Shown: positions 9,718 to 19,394, numbered from the stretch's first letter. The stretch: DNA of 64,000 nt from Rhodospirillaceae bacterium (GCA_002709075.1 PAPV01000015.1:1-64000); one strand, 5' to 3'. Translations and numbers: made by a program. The notes: a model not told the origin generated them from the sequence alone.

Positions 9718-10449
9718 ATGGATTTACACGAATTAAAGTCCTCCGGATGGAGAGCAAGGATAGGCGTTATAGTTCCGAGCAGCAATACAACAAACGAAGT
9801 TGAATTTAATCGTTTGGCCCCTGATGGTGTAAGTTTTCACTTTACACGATCCCATATTCATCGCAATCCCTCTGCAGACGGCTTCAAATCAATGTTATCA
9901 GATCTAGAATCTTCTGCTCGGCAATTAGCGGACTGCAATGTTGATATGATGGTTTACGGCTGCACCTCTGGGTCCATGGCCTGCCCAGCTAATTTATTAA
10001 TCAAAACAATGGAGGAGTCAGGAAAGTCCAAAGCAATTTCCACTGCTGAAGCAATACTTAAAGCGTTAGACGTTCTCAATGCAAAAAGACTTTCCATGGC
10101 TACGCCCTACTCAGACTCCATTAACACACATGAAAAAGCGTATCTTGAAAGCCGTGGGCTGCAAATTGTAAAAATGGCTGGGATGCAATTGAGCGGACAA
10201 ATATCAAAAGTTAGCCGCGTGCCACCCTCAAAGGTCTATGATCATGCACTCTCTGTAAACTGCAAAACTAATGAGGCAATACTTATCTGTTGTACTGACT
10301 TTGGAACGCTTGATGTTATCGAGCCTTTAGAAAACACCACCGGAAAACCGGTAATAACGTCTAATACAGCGAGTTTTTGGCATGCGCTTCGTACCGCTGG
10401 AATAAACGATAGAATTAAAGGCTATGGACAATTACTACGAAACTTTTAA
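9718..10449 (+). CDS. Maleate isomerase / Asp-Glu racemase superfamily protein
   Basis: This 243-residue protein begins with the maleate isomerase/arylmalonate decarboxylase pattern ARIGVIVPSSNTTNE. The two catalytic cysteines of the superfamily are present, C82 in VYGCTSGS and C192 in ICCTDFG. Having both favours isomerase or racemase chemistry, because arylmalonate decarboxylase keeps only one. Maleate isomerase converts maleate to fumarate at the end of nicotinate and gentisate pathways. The family includes other substrates, so the exact reaction is uncertain. Confidence 0.85.
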   Translation: MDLHELKSSGWRARIGVIVPSSNTTNEVEFNRLAPDGVSFHFTRSHIHRNPSADGFKSMLSDLESSARQLADCNVDMMVYGCTSGSMACPANLLIKTMEESGKSKAISTAEAILKALDVLNAKRLSMATPYSDSINTHEKAYLESRGLQIVKMAGMQLSGQISKVSRVPPSKVYDHALSVNCKTNEAILICCTDFGTLDVIEPLENTTGKPVITSNTASFWHALRTAGINDRIKGYGQLLRNF

Positions 10450-10697
10450 GAAATTAAATATCGTTCTTTTTTAAAATGGGTAAACTAGTGATTTCCAATT
10501 TTTATGCTACTCAAACCGGAAACTGACAGGTGTGTTTCTGGGATGAAAAACCGTAATCAAATTACTTGTAATATACAAGAGCCCTATGGGAGGGAATTTA
10601 ATTTTCTATTTATTCAAAGTTGAAAAAATCTGAATTTCTATTGAGCATGTTCGCCTTACATGCAGACAATTTAAAGCGTTTAGATCTTTATGTCTTT

Positions 10698-11558
10698 TTA
10701 TATTGGTTCCGGTGTCTTACCCTCAAAATCATTTGCAGAATGTCGTTCGTGGACTGTGTATTTTTCAGGTCCGCGTGAACGATTTACCATTCTCCCGCGT
10801 TTTACTGGTTCACGTTCATAAAGCTGTTTAGCCCAACGGGTTAGGTTTTGATAACTCTCACATTCTAGGAAGTGTTTTGCACCATACTGCCACCCCAAAA
10901 CAGTGCCTCCGTACCAAGGCCAAATTGCGATGTCGGCAATCGTATATTCATGCCCGCAAATAAATTCACTTCTAGCAAATTTTTTGTCTAAAACATCTAG
11001 TTGGCGTTTAACTTCCATTGTAAATCTATCAATAGCATATTCTATTTTTACTGGTGCATAATTATAAAAATGACCAAATCCGCCACCAAGATACGGAGCT
11101 GAACCCATCTGCCACATTAGCCAGGAAAGCATCTCTGGCCTACCGGAGGGATCGGCGGGCATAAAGGCGTTATGTTTTTCTGCAAGGTATAAAAGAATAG
11201 CTCCGGACTCAAAAATACGAGTTGGCTTAGAAGTCGTATAGTCCACCAACGCTGGTATTTTAGAGTTTGGGTTTACATCAACAAATCCAGAACTAAATTG
11301 TTCTTGATTGTTAATATCAATTGACCAGGCATCATACTCCGCGTCACTATGCCCTGCTGCAAGTAATTCCTCAAGTAACACAGTAACCTTTATGCCGTTA
11401 GGCGTTCCCTTCGAGTACAACTGCAGTGGGTGCTTGCCGATAGGCAATTCTGCTTCAAATAGAGAACCGGCTGTAGGCCTGTTTGTCTTTGAAAATGGTC
11501 CCCCGTGATCAGTCTCCCATTTCCAAATTTTTGGTGGAATATATTCCTTTGGTTTCAT
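10698..11558 (-). CDS. yghU: Glutathione S-transferase, YghU/GSH-disulfide reductase type
   Basis: A 286-residue GST with the long N-terminal extension of E. coli YghU (KIWKWETDHGGPFSKTNRPT). The thioredoxin-like domain contains LYSKGTPNGIKVTVLLEEL and NPNSKIPAL with the cis-Pro; the helical domain has GHEYTIADIAIWPWYG. YghU binds two glutathiones and reduces organic disulfides and hydroperoxides in the cytoplasm. Sequence features match well over the full length, including the C-terminal RSRGPEKYTVHERH tail. It is monocistronic, with intergenic gaps on both sides. Confidence 0.85.
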   Translation of the reverse strand: MKPKEYIPPKIWKWETDHGGPFSKTNRPTAGSLFEAELPIGKHPLQLYSKGTPNGIKVTVLLEELLAAGHSDAEYDAWSIDINNQEQFSSGFVDVNPNSKIPALVDYTTSKPTRIFESGAILLYLAEKHNAFMPADPSGRPEMLSWLMWQMGSAPYLGGGFGHFYNYAPVKIEYAIDRFTMEVKRQLDVLDKKFARSEFICGHEYTIADIAIWPWYGGTVLGWQYGAKHFLECESYQNLTRWAKQLYEREPVKRGRMVNRSRGPEKYTVHERHSANDFEGKTPEPI

Positions 11559-11790
11559 TCGCTGTATTACTTCCTTATGATTATTAGATAAAAAAGGGTT
11601 TCTATATTTCGATCCTATATGGCCAAGACAGAATATATTTGGTGTTTAATCCTCTAGGCTCAAAAAAATCAATAAATGCGCAAGTGATTTTATAGATCAA
11701 TAGTCAAAATGAGATAAAAAGCACTTTAATCCTACATTTATATTTTATAATTATGTAGATAATTTATTTGAAATCAATAAAAATACATCT

Positions 11791-12840
11791 TCAAGCCACC
11801 CTGCTAATTATCCTCGCTAAAATTGGACCTAGTGCAATGACTGCCAACAGTCGTACTGTCTGCAGTGCAAGGATGAATGAAATATCCGCACTACTGCTTA
11901 CAGCTATTATCGTTACAGCCTCTAGAGCTCCGGGGCTTGTTGCTAAATAAGCGGTTAACGGATCAATATCAACAAGCCAAACCAAAATAACAGCTGATAT
12001 TCCGCAAAGCATAATGAGAGAAAAAACACCAACGAGCATTGTGGGCAGAACTCTGATGGAATAACGGACGGTTTCACGCTCAAATTTCAACCCTACCCAA
12101 AGTCCAATCAGCAGAAACGCACAATAAAGCATCCACGACGGCAATACTATGGAAAACAACCCACTAGTTTGAAGAAGAAATGCAATAGTAAGAGGTATAA
12201 AAACCCCACCAGATGGCAAAGAAATTATGTGTGCTATTAAAGCACCTAAGATAATTATTACAAAGGTAGCAATAATACCTACAACCTCAGTATTTCCCAT
12301 AAGATCAAACTCATTAGTTTTTATATGCTCGATATTTACGCCGAAAAATAGTTTTGAATTTAGTGTGGCGATAAACACAACCATCGTTACCCTCAAGAAT
12401 TGCATTAATGCAACCATTCTTGGGTCTGCTCCATACTCTTCTGATAAGGTTACCATTCCAGTCGCTGCTCCGGGGGCGCATCCCCAAGCAGCAGTGTTTC
12501 CGGGCAATAACTTAAAACGGGTCATAAGGAAACCAGTAAATAGGCTAAACAAAATCGTTGTGGCTACCACAAAACCAATTGCAGGTGCATTTTTTATAAT
12601 TACAGTCAATATATTCGGATCGAGCAGGCTTGCTATTAAAACACCAACCGTAGATTGCGCACATAACAAAAACTTTCGAGGAACAACCAACTGCAAACCG
12701 CGTGCGGCAAAAAAAATGGCTGCCAACATTGGTCCAATCAAGAATGCCGCCGGAAAACCGGAAAAATGAAGGATAATTGAGATTCCCAGAGAAAAAATTA
12801 TCAATTTTATCCAATTTTTTAATGAATGTATCAATTTCAT
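11791..12840 (-). CDS. AbrB-family integral membrane protein
   Basis: A very hydrophobic protein of 349 residues with about ten transmembrane segments in two similar halves, as in the membrane AbrB duplication family (PF05145). FPAAFLIGPMLAAI in the first half and LPSGGVFIPLTIAFLL in the second mark the repeated unit, and GCAPGAATGMVTLSEEYGAD is characteristic. Members are often mis-named transcriptional regulators or ammonia monooxygenases; topology suggests a transporter of unknown substrate. GAGGA lies just upstream of the ATG. Confidence 0.85.
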   Translation of the reverse strand: MKLIHSLKNWIKLIIFSLGISIILHFSGFPAAFLIGPMLAAIFFAARGLQLVVPRKFLLCAQSTVGVLIASLLDPNILTVIIKNAPAIGFVVATTILFSLFTGFLMTRFKLLPGNTAAWGCAPGAATGMVTLSEEYGADPRMVALMQFLRVTMVVFIATLNSKLFFGVNIEHIKTNEFDLMGNTEVVGIIATFVIIILGALIAHIISLPSGGVFIPLTIAFLLQTSGLFSIVLPSWMLYCAFLLIGLWVGLKFERETVRYSIRVLPTMLVGVFSLIMLCGISAVILVWLVDIDPLTAYLATSPGALEAVTIIAVSSSADISFILALQTVRLLAVIALGPILARIISRVA

Positions 12841-12962
12841 GCATTCCTCAAAATAAATGCTAATATCTCAATTTATTTATGAACAACATAGCAAATCAAC
12901 AACACCATCTTTTTGTAATCTCTTGCCTCCCTCGTCGGTCATAAATGTTAGGATACTAACCC

Positions 12963-13373
12963 ATGAATGAAAACAAACCTCAAGATAAATGGTTCAATCG
13001 TATTATTAAAATGGTCAGCAAACAAAATGCCGTCACTGTTTATGAAGTGGAGGATGGTGAATTCTTAATTAAGTTTTTCCATAAAGGAACTTGCCATAAA
13101 CATACTTTAATTAGACAAAAGATCAATTACGCTTATCAAAAGAATCAATACAGTGATCTTAGAAAAATGCTAATGTCCATTGGAATTAAGGAAGGAGCCG
13201 TTTATATCCCGCCGCCGCCCAAGAAACGTAGATCGACGCCAGAAATTCGGAAAGCTCGTTCTAAACATCGTAAAGAATTTGAGGGATGGCAAGAGATCTT
13301 AAAAAACATTAGGGCTGCTGAGAAGGACCTTGAAGTAAACTTCGAGCTCAAACAGATGATAGACTATTATTAA
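12963..13373 (+). CDS. Hypothetical basic protein
   Basis: I do not recognise this 136-residue protein. It has no signal peptide or membrane helix. The first half looks folded (VTVYEVEDGEFLIKFFHKG), followed by a proline/basic linker PPPPKKRRSTPEIRKARSKH and a charged, probably helical C terminus. AGGA lies eight bases before the ATG. It is divergent from the AbrB-like gene and convergent with the aap operon, and appears to be transcribed alone. The basic linker could bind nucleic acid, but that is a guess. Confidence 0.65.
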   Translation: MNENKPQDKWFNRIIKMVSKQNAVTVYEVEDGEFLIKFFHKGTCHKHTLIRQKINYAYQKNQYSDLRKMLMSIGIKEGAVYIPPPPKKRRSTPEIRKARSKHRKEFEGWQEILKNIRAAEKDLEVNFELKQMIDYY

Positions 13374-13506
13374 TTTAAAAAACACATATCTGGCGTGTTG
13401 ATATTAAGAAAATAAATAACACTCAGAAAAAAGAGACCCACTATTTTTCATGTTGTTCCTAATAACAAGCTAATTGACCAAATTAGGTTTATCGAGAAAA
13501 CGTAAT

Positions 13507-13537
13507 GTAACACCCCCGCAGGGGGCTCCAGTGTTAC
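13507..13537 (-). terminator. Terminator-like hairpin after aapP
   Basis: The arms GTAACAC and GTGTTAC close an inner CCCCC/GGGGG stem with a three-base loop. On the minus strand the hairpin starts 28 bases after the aapP stop and is followed by ATTACGTTTTC. The strong GC stem in an AT-rich setting supports a terminator for the aapJQMP operon, although the U tract is weak. Confidence 0.65.
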
Positions 13538-13564
13538 TGAAATCCCACTTTTTTAGAAACGCAT

Positions 13565-14341
13565 CTAATGGCTGAGTATCTGACTTAAAAATAATCTTGT
13601 TCTTTCCGATTTAGGATTCTCAAAAAAAACATTCGGTGTGTTTTGTTCTATTATCCGCCCTTCATCCATGAAGATAATGCGATCCGCTACCTGAGATGCA
13701 AATCCCATCTCATGCGTTACTACTAACATTGTCATTCCCGAGTCGGCCAAATCAACCATTACATCCAGCACTTCCTTAATCATTTCTGGATCAAGCGCGG
13801 ATGTCGGTTCATCAAACAGCATTATTTTTGGTTGCATACACAATGAACGAGCAATTGCCACCCTTTGCTGTTGGCCTCCGGATAATTGACCTGGATACTT
13901 TTCTGCTTGTTCAGGAATTTTGACTTTCTCAAGATATTGCATTGCGATCTCTTTGGCCTCTGCATGGGATGTTTTACGAACCCAAATTGGCGCCAAAGTA
14001 CAATTTTCAAGAACAGTAAGATGAGGGAATAAGTTAAAAGATTGAAAAACCATTCCAACTTCACGCCGGACGGAGTCAATATTTTTTAAATCACCTTTTA
14101 ACTCGATCCCATCCACACAAATTTCACCTGTTTGATGTTCCTCTATATAATTTATACACCTTATTAACGTTGATTTACCGCTGCCAGATGGACCACAAAT
14201 TACAATTTTTTCCCCTTGTTTTACAGATAGCGATATATCCTTCAACACGTGGAAATCCTGGAACCATTTGTTAAGATTGGTTATCTCAATAAAGGCTTTT
14301 TTTTGAAAAGTATGTTTATCTTCAATGTTTCCGCTTACCAT
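13565..14341 (-). CDS. aapP: General L-amino acid ABC transporter, ATP-binding subunit
   Basis: An ABC ATPase of 258 residues of the polar amino acid class. Walker A is GPSGSGKST, the signature is [15 protein letters not shown], Walker B is [11 protein letters not shown], and the switch His is in VVTHEMGFA. It energises uptake through the two permeases encoded upstream. Its start overlaps the end of aapM by seven bases. The assignment as AapP rests on the complete J-Q-M-P gene order. Confidence 0.93.
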   Translation of the reverse strand: MVSGNIEDKHTFQKKAFIEITNLNKWFQDFHVLKDISLSVKQGEKIVICGPSGSGKSTLIRCINYIEEHQTGEICVDGIELKGDLKNIDSVRREVGMVFQSFNLFPHLTVLENCTLAPIWVRKTSHAEAKEIAMQYLEKVKIPEQAEKYPGQLSGGQQQRVAIARSLCMQPKIMLFDEPTSALDPEMIKEVLDVMVDLADSGMTMLVVTHEMGFASQVADRIIFMDEGRIIEQNTPNVFFENPKSERTRLFLSQILSH

Positions 14342-15450
14342 TCGTGAGGACCCTTTTTTTCTAATCGGCGCTCAAGCCATAATGAATACCTAGACATAGA
14401 AAAACACACCACAAAGAAAAATAACGCCACAAAAACATAGGTTTCAGTTGATAACCCCATCCAATCTGGGTTGGAAACCATTGCGTTGGCTATTCCTAAA
14501 ATATCAAAAAGTCCGATCACTATAACTAGTGTTGTATCTTTAAAGAGGCCTATGAATGTATTAACAATCCCAGGAATTGAAATTCTTAATGCTTGGGGAA
14601 GAATCACCAAACGCATTGAATTAAAATAAGTTAAACCCATAGCCTGAGCAGCTTCATATTGACCCGATGGGATAGCTTGTAAACCACCTCTAATGACTTC
14701 TGCAATGTATGCGGCCGCAAAAGCTGTTACCATAATTATAACTCGAACAACTGAGTCCAAAGTCACATCGGTCGGTAAAAAAATTGGCAAAAGTATATTT
14801 GAAACAAATAATAAGGCGATTAATGGTAGCCCACGGACGGTCTCAATAAATCCAATACAAAGATACCTTATTAATGGGAGTTTAGACCTGCGGCCCAAAG
14901 CTAGCATTACACCTATAGGCAAGGATAAAACTATACCTGATAAGCCAACTATTAAGTTCAGCATGAAACCGCCAAATTTATCAGTAGGTATTTCTGGCAA
15001 CCCAGCCCCCCCTACCAATAAAATCGTTGCTACAACTGGATAAGCAATAGAGAAAACCCTCAGATAACGCTGCCAAAAAAAATCCTCTATTAACCATGGA
15101 AGAATCGCTGGAATCAATAGGATGAATGCGACTGCTGGTCGCCACCGTTCAGATTCCGGATAAAATCCAAAAAGAAATTGACCCCACCTCTGATCTATCC
15201 AAGCCCAACAAGCTCCCGATGAACTACAAGAAAATCTATTTTCACCGCTTGCTTGCGAACTAATAAATGCCCAATCAAATGCAACGGGAATAATTGTTGC
15301 TAAAAAATAAACGGAAATGACAGTCAAAATTGTGTTTGGGATGCTCGAAAACAAATTTTTTCTAATCCAACCTATAGAACCAGTAGAGGCTATAGGGGGA
15401 GTTTTCCTTATAGTCTTAGAATTGCGAATATTTGTTTTTGCGCTACCCAT
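14335..15450 (-). CDS. aapM: General L-amino acid ABC transporter, permease subunit AapM
   Basis: A 371-residue permease with a long N-terminal extension, a periplasmic loop rich in Ser/Cys (residues about 60-85), and a C-terminal binding-protein-dependent transport domain. The coupling (EAA) loop is visible as [24 protein letters not shown]. Forms the inner-membrane channel with AapQ. The start ATG shares one base with the aapQ stop codon. Confidence 0.92.
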   Translation of the reverse strand: MGSAKTNIRNSKTIRKTPPIASTGSIGWIRKNLFSSIPNTILTVISVYFLATIIPVAFDWAFISSQASGENRFSCSSSGACWAWIDQRWGQFLFGFYPESERWRPAVAFILLIPAILPWLIEDFFWQRYLRVFSIAYPVVATILLVGGAGLPEIPTDKFGGFMLNLIVGLSGIVLSLPIGVMLALGRRSKLPLIRYLCIGFIETVRGLPLIALLFVSNILLPIFLPTDVTLDSVVRVIIMVTAFAAAYIAEVIRGGLQAIPSGQYEAAQAMGLTYFNSMRLVILPQALRISIPGIVNTFIGLFKDTTLVIVIGLFDILGIANAMVSNPDWMGLSTETYVFVALFFFVVCFSMSRYSLWLERRLEKKGPHEW

Positions 15451-16637
15451 CAGCGTTCAACTAACGCCATTTTCTTATTGTACCAGTTCATAAATGCTGA
15501 AGTACCCAAACTTAAGGATAAGTAGACTACCATCCAAATTGCGACAACTTCTAATGCATGACCACTTTGGTTTAAGATTGTTCCTCCGATAGAGACTAAA
15601 TCTTGATAACCAATAGCAATTGCCAAAGAAGAATTTTTTGTAAGGTTAAGATATTGACTGGTTAGAGGTGGAATTATAACGCGAAATGCTTGCGGGATGA
15701 CAATCAATCTCATTATTTGACTGCTTCTTAGTCCTAATGATTTCGCTGCTTCAGTTTGACCTGTGCTGACAGATAAAATTCCCGCCCTCACTATTTCTGA
15801 AATAAATGCACCGGTATAGGTTGCAAGCGCAAACCAAAGCGCAAGTAATTCAGGAGTGATGTTAAAACCACCGCGAAAGTTAAAGCGCGTCGCCTGAGGC
15901 GTGTCCCATACAACGGGTTGTTCTAACAGCTGAAACACCATTGTCGGTATAAGTATCACCAGAGTAAGCCCAACAGATACTGAGGGAAATGTTTTCCCGG
16001 ATCTATGTTGGCGCCGGCGTGCCCACACCACCAAAAAAATGCAAAGAGAAATTCCGAAAATAATTGAAAGTGCAAGCCATAAAAATGAGGTTTCAAATAT
16101 CGGAGATGGAGCACGAAGACCACGATTATTAAAGTAAAACAGATTATAAAAGTTTATACTTTCCCTTACTTTAGGAAGTGAGGTTAAAGTGGCCCACCAA
16201 AAAATAATTTGTAACAATAGGGGTACGTTACGGGTTACCTCTACGTAAACCGTTATTATTTTGCTTGCGATCCAGTTGTTTGACAATCTTAAAATACCTG
16301 CCATAAAACCTATGACTGTAGCAGCAATTATGCCTAAACTTGATACTAAAATGGTATTTAAAAGGCCTACAACTAGAGCCCTACCAAATGAAGATTGAGA
16401 TGAAAACTCTATTAGACGCTGATTGATATCGAAAAATGCTTGATCTGCTAGAAACCCGAAACCAGAGCTCAAACCAGCTCTCTGCAAGTTCGTAATCGCA
16501 TTTATGCTGATTGTTGCTAAAAAACCAGCTACACATAACAAAACCAAAAATTGGAGGAGCAGCCCACGACCATACTTATCGAACCAAAAATTTCGTAGAC
16601 TAATTGGTTTCAATTTGGCGGCCAATTTGCCGAACAT
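15450..16637 (-). CDS. aapQ: General L-amino acid ABC transporter, permease subunit AapQ
   Basis: A 395-residue permease typical of AapQ, whose N-terminal half carries a large periplasmic insertion (about residues 45-100) and whose C-terminal half has the transport domain. The EAA loop reads TEAAKSLGLRSSQIMRLIVIPQA. AAGGAATT precedes the ATG. It is separated from aapJ by 64 bases that contain a hairpin, and is overlapped by aapM at its end. Confidence 0.92.
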   Translation of the reverse strand: MFGKLAAKLKPISLRNFWFDKYGRGLLLQFLVLLCVAGFLATISINAITNLQRAGLSSGFGFLADQAFFDINQRLIEFSSQSSFGRALVVGLLNTILVSSLGIIAATVIGFMAGILRLSNNWIASKIITVYVEVTRNVPLLLQIIFWWATLTSLPKVRESINFYNLFYFNNRGLRAPSPIFETSFLWLALSIIFGISLCIFLVVWARRRQHRSGKTFPSVSVGLTLVILIPTMVFQLLEQPVVWDTPQATRFNFRGGFNITPELLALWFALATYTGAFISEIVRAGILSVSTGQTEAAKSLGLRSSQIMRLIVIPQAFRVIIPPLTSQYLNLTKNSSLAIAIGYQDLVSIGGTILNQSGHALEVVAIWMVVYLSLSLGTSAFMNWYNKKMALVER

Positions 16638-16669
16638 AATTCCTTGATCCAGCTCTCAATGAACTTAGT

Positions 16670-16695
16670 GGGACCACTGTCGTAACAGTGATCCC
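16670..16695 (-). promoter_or_regulatory. Intercistronic hairpin between aapJ and aapQ
   Basis: The arms GGGACCACTGT and ACAGTGATCCC pair except for one C/A mismatch, around a four-base loop. It begins seven bases beyond the aapJ stop and has no following T run on the minus strand. Such hairpins in binding-protein operons commonly protect the upstream message or cause partial termination, giving more binding protein than permease. Confidence 0.6.
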
Positions 16696-16701
16696 ATTAT
16701 A

Positions 16702-17781
16702 TCATCGCATTGGTGGTGCATATAAAATCCCACCATTTCCCCAGCTAGCATTCAATCCTCTGGCCAAACCCAAAGGTGTATTTTTGCCCAAATATCGATC
16801 GAATATTTCTCCATAGTTGCCACCAGCCTTTATAGCATTAACTGCCCACCTTTTATCCAACCCTAGCATTTGACCGAGGGTTCCTTCAGAGCCAAGCATA
16901 CGATTTATCTCAGGATTTTTTGTTCCTTCTGCGAGCTTTTCAACATTTGAACTATTAATACCATATTCCTCAGCATTTATTAATGCATTAAGTGTCCATC
17001 GAGCAATGTCGGCCCAAGCATCATCCCCTTGGCGTACCAGAGGACCAAGCGGCTCTTTGGAGATGATTTCCGGAAAAACCATATGTTGATTTGCATCGGC
17101 AAATGTTGATTTTGTTGCAGCCAAACCAGAAGCATCAGTAGTATAAACATCACACCGCTCAGCAAGGTATGCTTTTCGGGCTTCCTCATTAGTCTCTATG
17201 GGGACTGGTTCATATTTGATTTTATTCGAACGGAAAAAATCGGCCAAATTTAACTCGGTTGTGGTTCCGGTTTGAATACAAACAGATGCTCCATCCAACT
17301 CCTTGGCACTTTTCACGCCGAGTTTTTTCCGCCCAATAAATCCCTGCCCGTCGTAGTAACTTACGCCAATAAAAGTGAAACCAAGCTTTACATCTCTAGA
17401 AAAAGTCCAAGTGGTATTGCGTGACAAGACATCAATTTCTCCCGACGCAAGAGCAGGGAATCGATTCTTCCCAGTGAGGTTTACGTATTTAACTTTGTCT
17501 GGATCTCCAAATACAGCAGCTGCCAATGCTCTGCAGTAAGCTACATCAAAACCAGCCCAGTTACCCTTATCATCAGTGTATGCAAACCCCGGAAGACCGG
17601 TATTTATTCCACACTGCAAATTTCCGCGCTTTTGTATTTTTTTGAGCGTGCTTTCAGCAGCAACCTTGGTAGTAACTTTTGCCGACTTGGAAGAATCTTT
17701 GAGATCCAAATACCCCCCATCAACGATAACATAACCTATCACCGCTACCAGCAAAGCCCCAATTAAAAATCCTTTAAACAT
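16702..17781 (-). CDS. aapJ: General L-amino acid ABC transporter, periplasmic binding protein
   Basis: A solute-binding protein of 359 residues that opens with an N-terminal hydrophobic signal (FKGFLIGALLVAVIGYVIV). The mature domain has LKKIQKRGNLQCGINTGLPGFA, the typical start of the family 3 binding fold, and ends in APPMR as AapJ proteins usually do. The ATG at 17781 is chosen because AAGGGG precedes it; a GTG 42 bases upstream would place charged residues before the signal. First gene of the aap operon; the promoter should lie in 17782-17954. Confidence 0.92.
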   Translation of the reverse strand: MFKGFLIGALLVAVIGYVIVDGGYLDLKDSSKSAKVTTKVAAESTLKKIQKRGNLQCGINTGLPGFAYTDDKGNWAGFDVAYCRALAAAVFGDPDKVKYVNLTGKNRFPALASGEIDVLSRNTTWTFSRDVKLGFTFIGVSYYDGQGFIGRKKLGVKSAKELDGASVCIQTGTTTELNLADFFRSNKIKYEPVPIETNEEARKAYLAERCDVYTTDASGLAATKSTFADANQHMVFPEIISKEPLGPLVRQGDDAWADIARWTLNALINAEEYGINSSNVEKLAEGTKNPEINRMLGSEGTLGQMLGLDKRWAVNAIKAGGNYGEIFDRYLGKNTPLGLARGLNASWGNGGILYAPPMR

Positions 17782-17954
17782 AAATGTATCCCCTTTTTTA
17801 GATTGATTAGTAAGCTTTAACACAGAAATAAGATAAACAAATTACGCGTTTCCCCAATTAATTTTTTTAATTGAATTTTTTGTAGAAATATGTGCTCACA
17901 AATGGTCAAGTATAAAAACTAACGATGTTAAACAAATCATAAAAACTTAGCTTT

Positions 17955-18212
17955 CTAACAGCAACTACAACTCTTACCTCGCTTAATTTTCCGATCCATT
18001 CTTTTTTGCTTCAGCATTTGTTTTTTTGTTTCTAGGTTCCCTAAATCATTTCTTTTTTTCCTTTCGGCCAGTTCTTGCTTTCCAAGCTTATCCTCAAGGT
18101 ATTCATACAGTGAATCGAAACCCAGCTTAGCTGCTTTCTTTTCTTCGTACTTCCTTCGACCCTTCAAATTAGCTACATGTTCAGTTATCAGTTGATTTTG
18201 CATTATTCTCAC
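17955..18212 (-). CDS. Small basic hypothetical protein with a C-terminal Cys cluster
   Basis: An 85-residue protein, strongly charged and probably a single long helix (KGRRKYEEKKAAKLGFDSLYEYLEDKLGKQELAERKK is split here only as a description of residues 17-52), ending in KSCSCC. I do not recognise it. The start is GTG at 18212 or ATG at 18203. It lies between the aap operon and the duplicated cassette and may be the first gene of the mobile region. The Cys-rich end could bind metal. Confidence 0.5.
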   Translation of the reverse strand: MRIMQNQLITEHVANLKGRRKYEEKKAAKLGFDSLYEYLEDKLGKQELAERKKRNDLGNLETKKQMLKQKRMDRKIKRGKSCSCC

Positions 18213-18461
18213 GAACCGAAAAGTTAAATGTAAATAAAAAACAAATGTTTAATAACAAATATTTGACATCTTTCCTAATGAAAAATAACTATATAAACAT
18301 AATACTAGGTAGTTCTTACGTTGAAAAAATTGTATAAGCTCACTTATTTTTGTTGACGAGTCAAACAGGGGAAAAAATGATCAAAATAATGCTATAAAAA
18401 CAATAAAATTAATGTTCAAGGAACAACTTACTGAAAAACTAATTAAACAATCGGTGTAAGA

Positions 18462-18770
18462 ATGGTAAAAATATTAATGAAGCTCATTTTCATGGTGTTT
18501 TTTGTCACCGCCGTAACTAATTCTGTTTCTGCACAAGGAAAGATGACTGACCAGTACCGTCAAATGGGAGGCATAGCTGCCCTAGCGGAAATGTGTTTGA
18601 ATCAAAAAAGATTGGAAAATCAATTATTCAAATCTGTTGGGATAACAGTCGCCAACAATCCAAAGATGGGAAGAATGCTCTTTCAGTTGATGGCACTTTA
18701 TTTCGAGAGTTATGAGGTGGCCAAAAAAAAGAGTTGTATGGAGTGGATCCGCACAGAACTACAACAATAA
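18462..18770 (+). pseudogene. Secreted small protein, copy 1 (frameshifted and truncated paralog)
   Basis: The 102-residue frame begins with a signal peptide ending ...SVSAQG and then the conserved GKMTDQYRQMGGIAAL. It is nearly identical to the gene at 20680-21078 up to residue about 87. There, an A run is two bases shorter than in copy 2, the frame shifts, and the product ends in KSCMEWIRTELQQ. If copy 2's frame is followed further, a TAA also replaces an AAA codon, while homology continues at DNA level to about 18860. Copy 1 is therefore probably decaying, though a short secreted product could still be made. Confidence 0.65.
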
Positions 18771-18870
18771 ACAATTTAACTGTAAATCAATATCAGATCT
18801 TACTTTAATTTAAAGATTTGAAGCTCAGATGTTTAAGCAATTAGCATCGACAAAATAAAAATGTTTTAAG

Positions 18871-19185
18871 ATGAAGAAAAATATAATTATTGGTTTTCTG
18901 ATACTGGTCCCTATCATTGTTGCTCCTGTTGTGTATTTCCAACACGACAGGATTGAAAATTTATTTAGTTCACAGACTGCAGATTGGAACTCTCTGGTTA
19001 AAAGGAATGGTTTGTATTACCAGAAATTCACTGAAGAACCCTTTACTGGTAAGGTTACTGGTGAACAACGTGGAAAAATAGCTAATGGTAAGACAGACGG
19101 AACATTCGTCGTTTACCGTGCTGATGGCTCAAAGCATGTCCGTGAGTCGGGTGTCTATCGTAAGAATAAGAAAGTCTCAGATTAG
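18871..19185 (+). CDS. Short YwqK/MORN-like exported protein, copy 1
   Basis: A 104-residue protein with an N-terminal membrane segment (NIIIGFLILVPIIVAPVVYF), then NGLYYQKFTEEPFTGKVTGE, the entry segment of YwqK-type repeat proteins, and only about two repeat units. Copy 2 at 21091-21576 has the same entry and end but more repeats. The stop is followed two bases later by the ATG of the 65-residue membrane protein. Function unknown; repeats of this type are usually surface or periplasmic. Confidence 0.7.
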   Translation: MKKNIIIGFLILVPIIVAPVVYFQHDRIENLFSSQTADWNSLVKRNGLYYQKFTEEPFTGKVTGEQRGKIANGKTDGTFVVYRADGSKHVRESGVYRKNKKVSD

Positions 19186-19187
19186 AA

Positions 19188-19385
19188 ATGGTTTCTTTCT
19201 CTCTACTTGAGTCACTTATGCTTGAAATCATTGGAGCAATCGTCGTGTGGATTATATCTTATTTTTCATTACCCCAAATCATGAAGCTCTATTCCTCTGA
19301 AGTAGATAAGAAGGCTGTTAATCCTGTTCAGAAAATTAACTTCGGAACCATCAATGCAATCTTATTCCTTGTATTAATTAAGTAG
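19188..19385 (+). CDS. Small membrane protein of the duplicated cassette, copy 1
   Basis: A 65-residue protein with an N-terminal hydrophobic helix (LEIIGAIVVWIISYFSLPQI), a polar middle and a short hydrophobic end (INAILFLVLIK). It differs from the copy at 21579-21776 at only a handful of residues, so purifying selection or very recent duplication is likely. Two bases separate it from the preceding stop, which indicates translational coupling. No recognised family. Confidence 0.65.
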   Translation: MVSFSLLESLMLEIIGAIVVWIISYFSLPQIMKLYSSEVDKKAVNPVQKINFGTINAILFLVLIK

Positions 19386-19394
19386 TGAGACACA

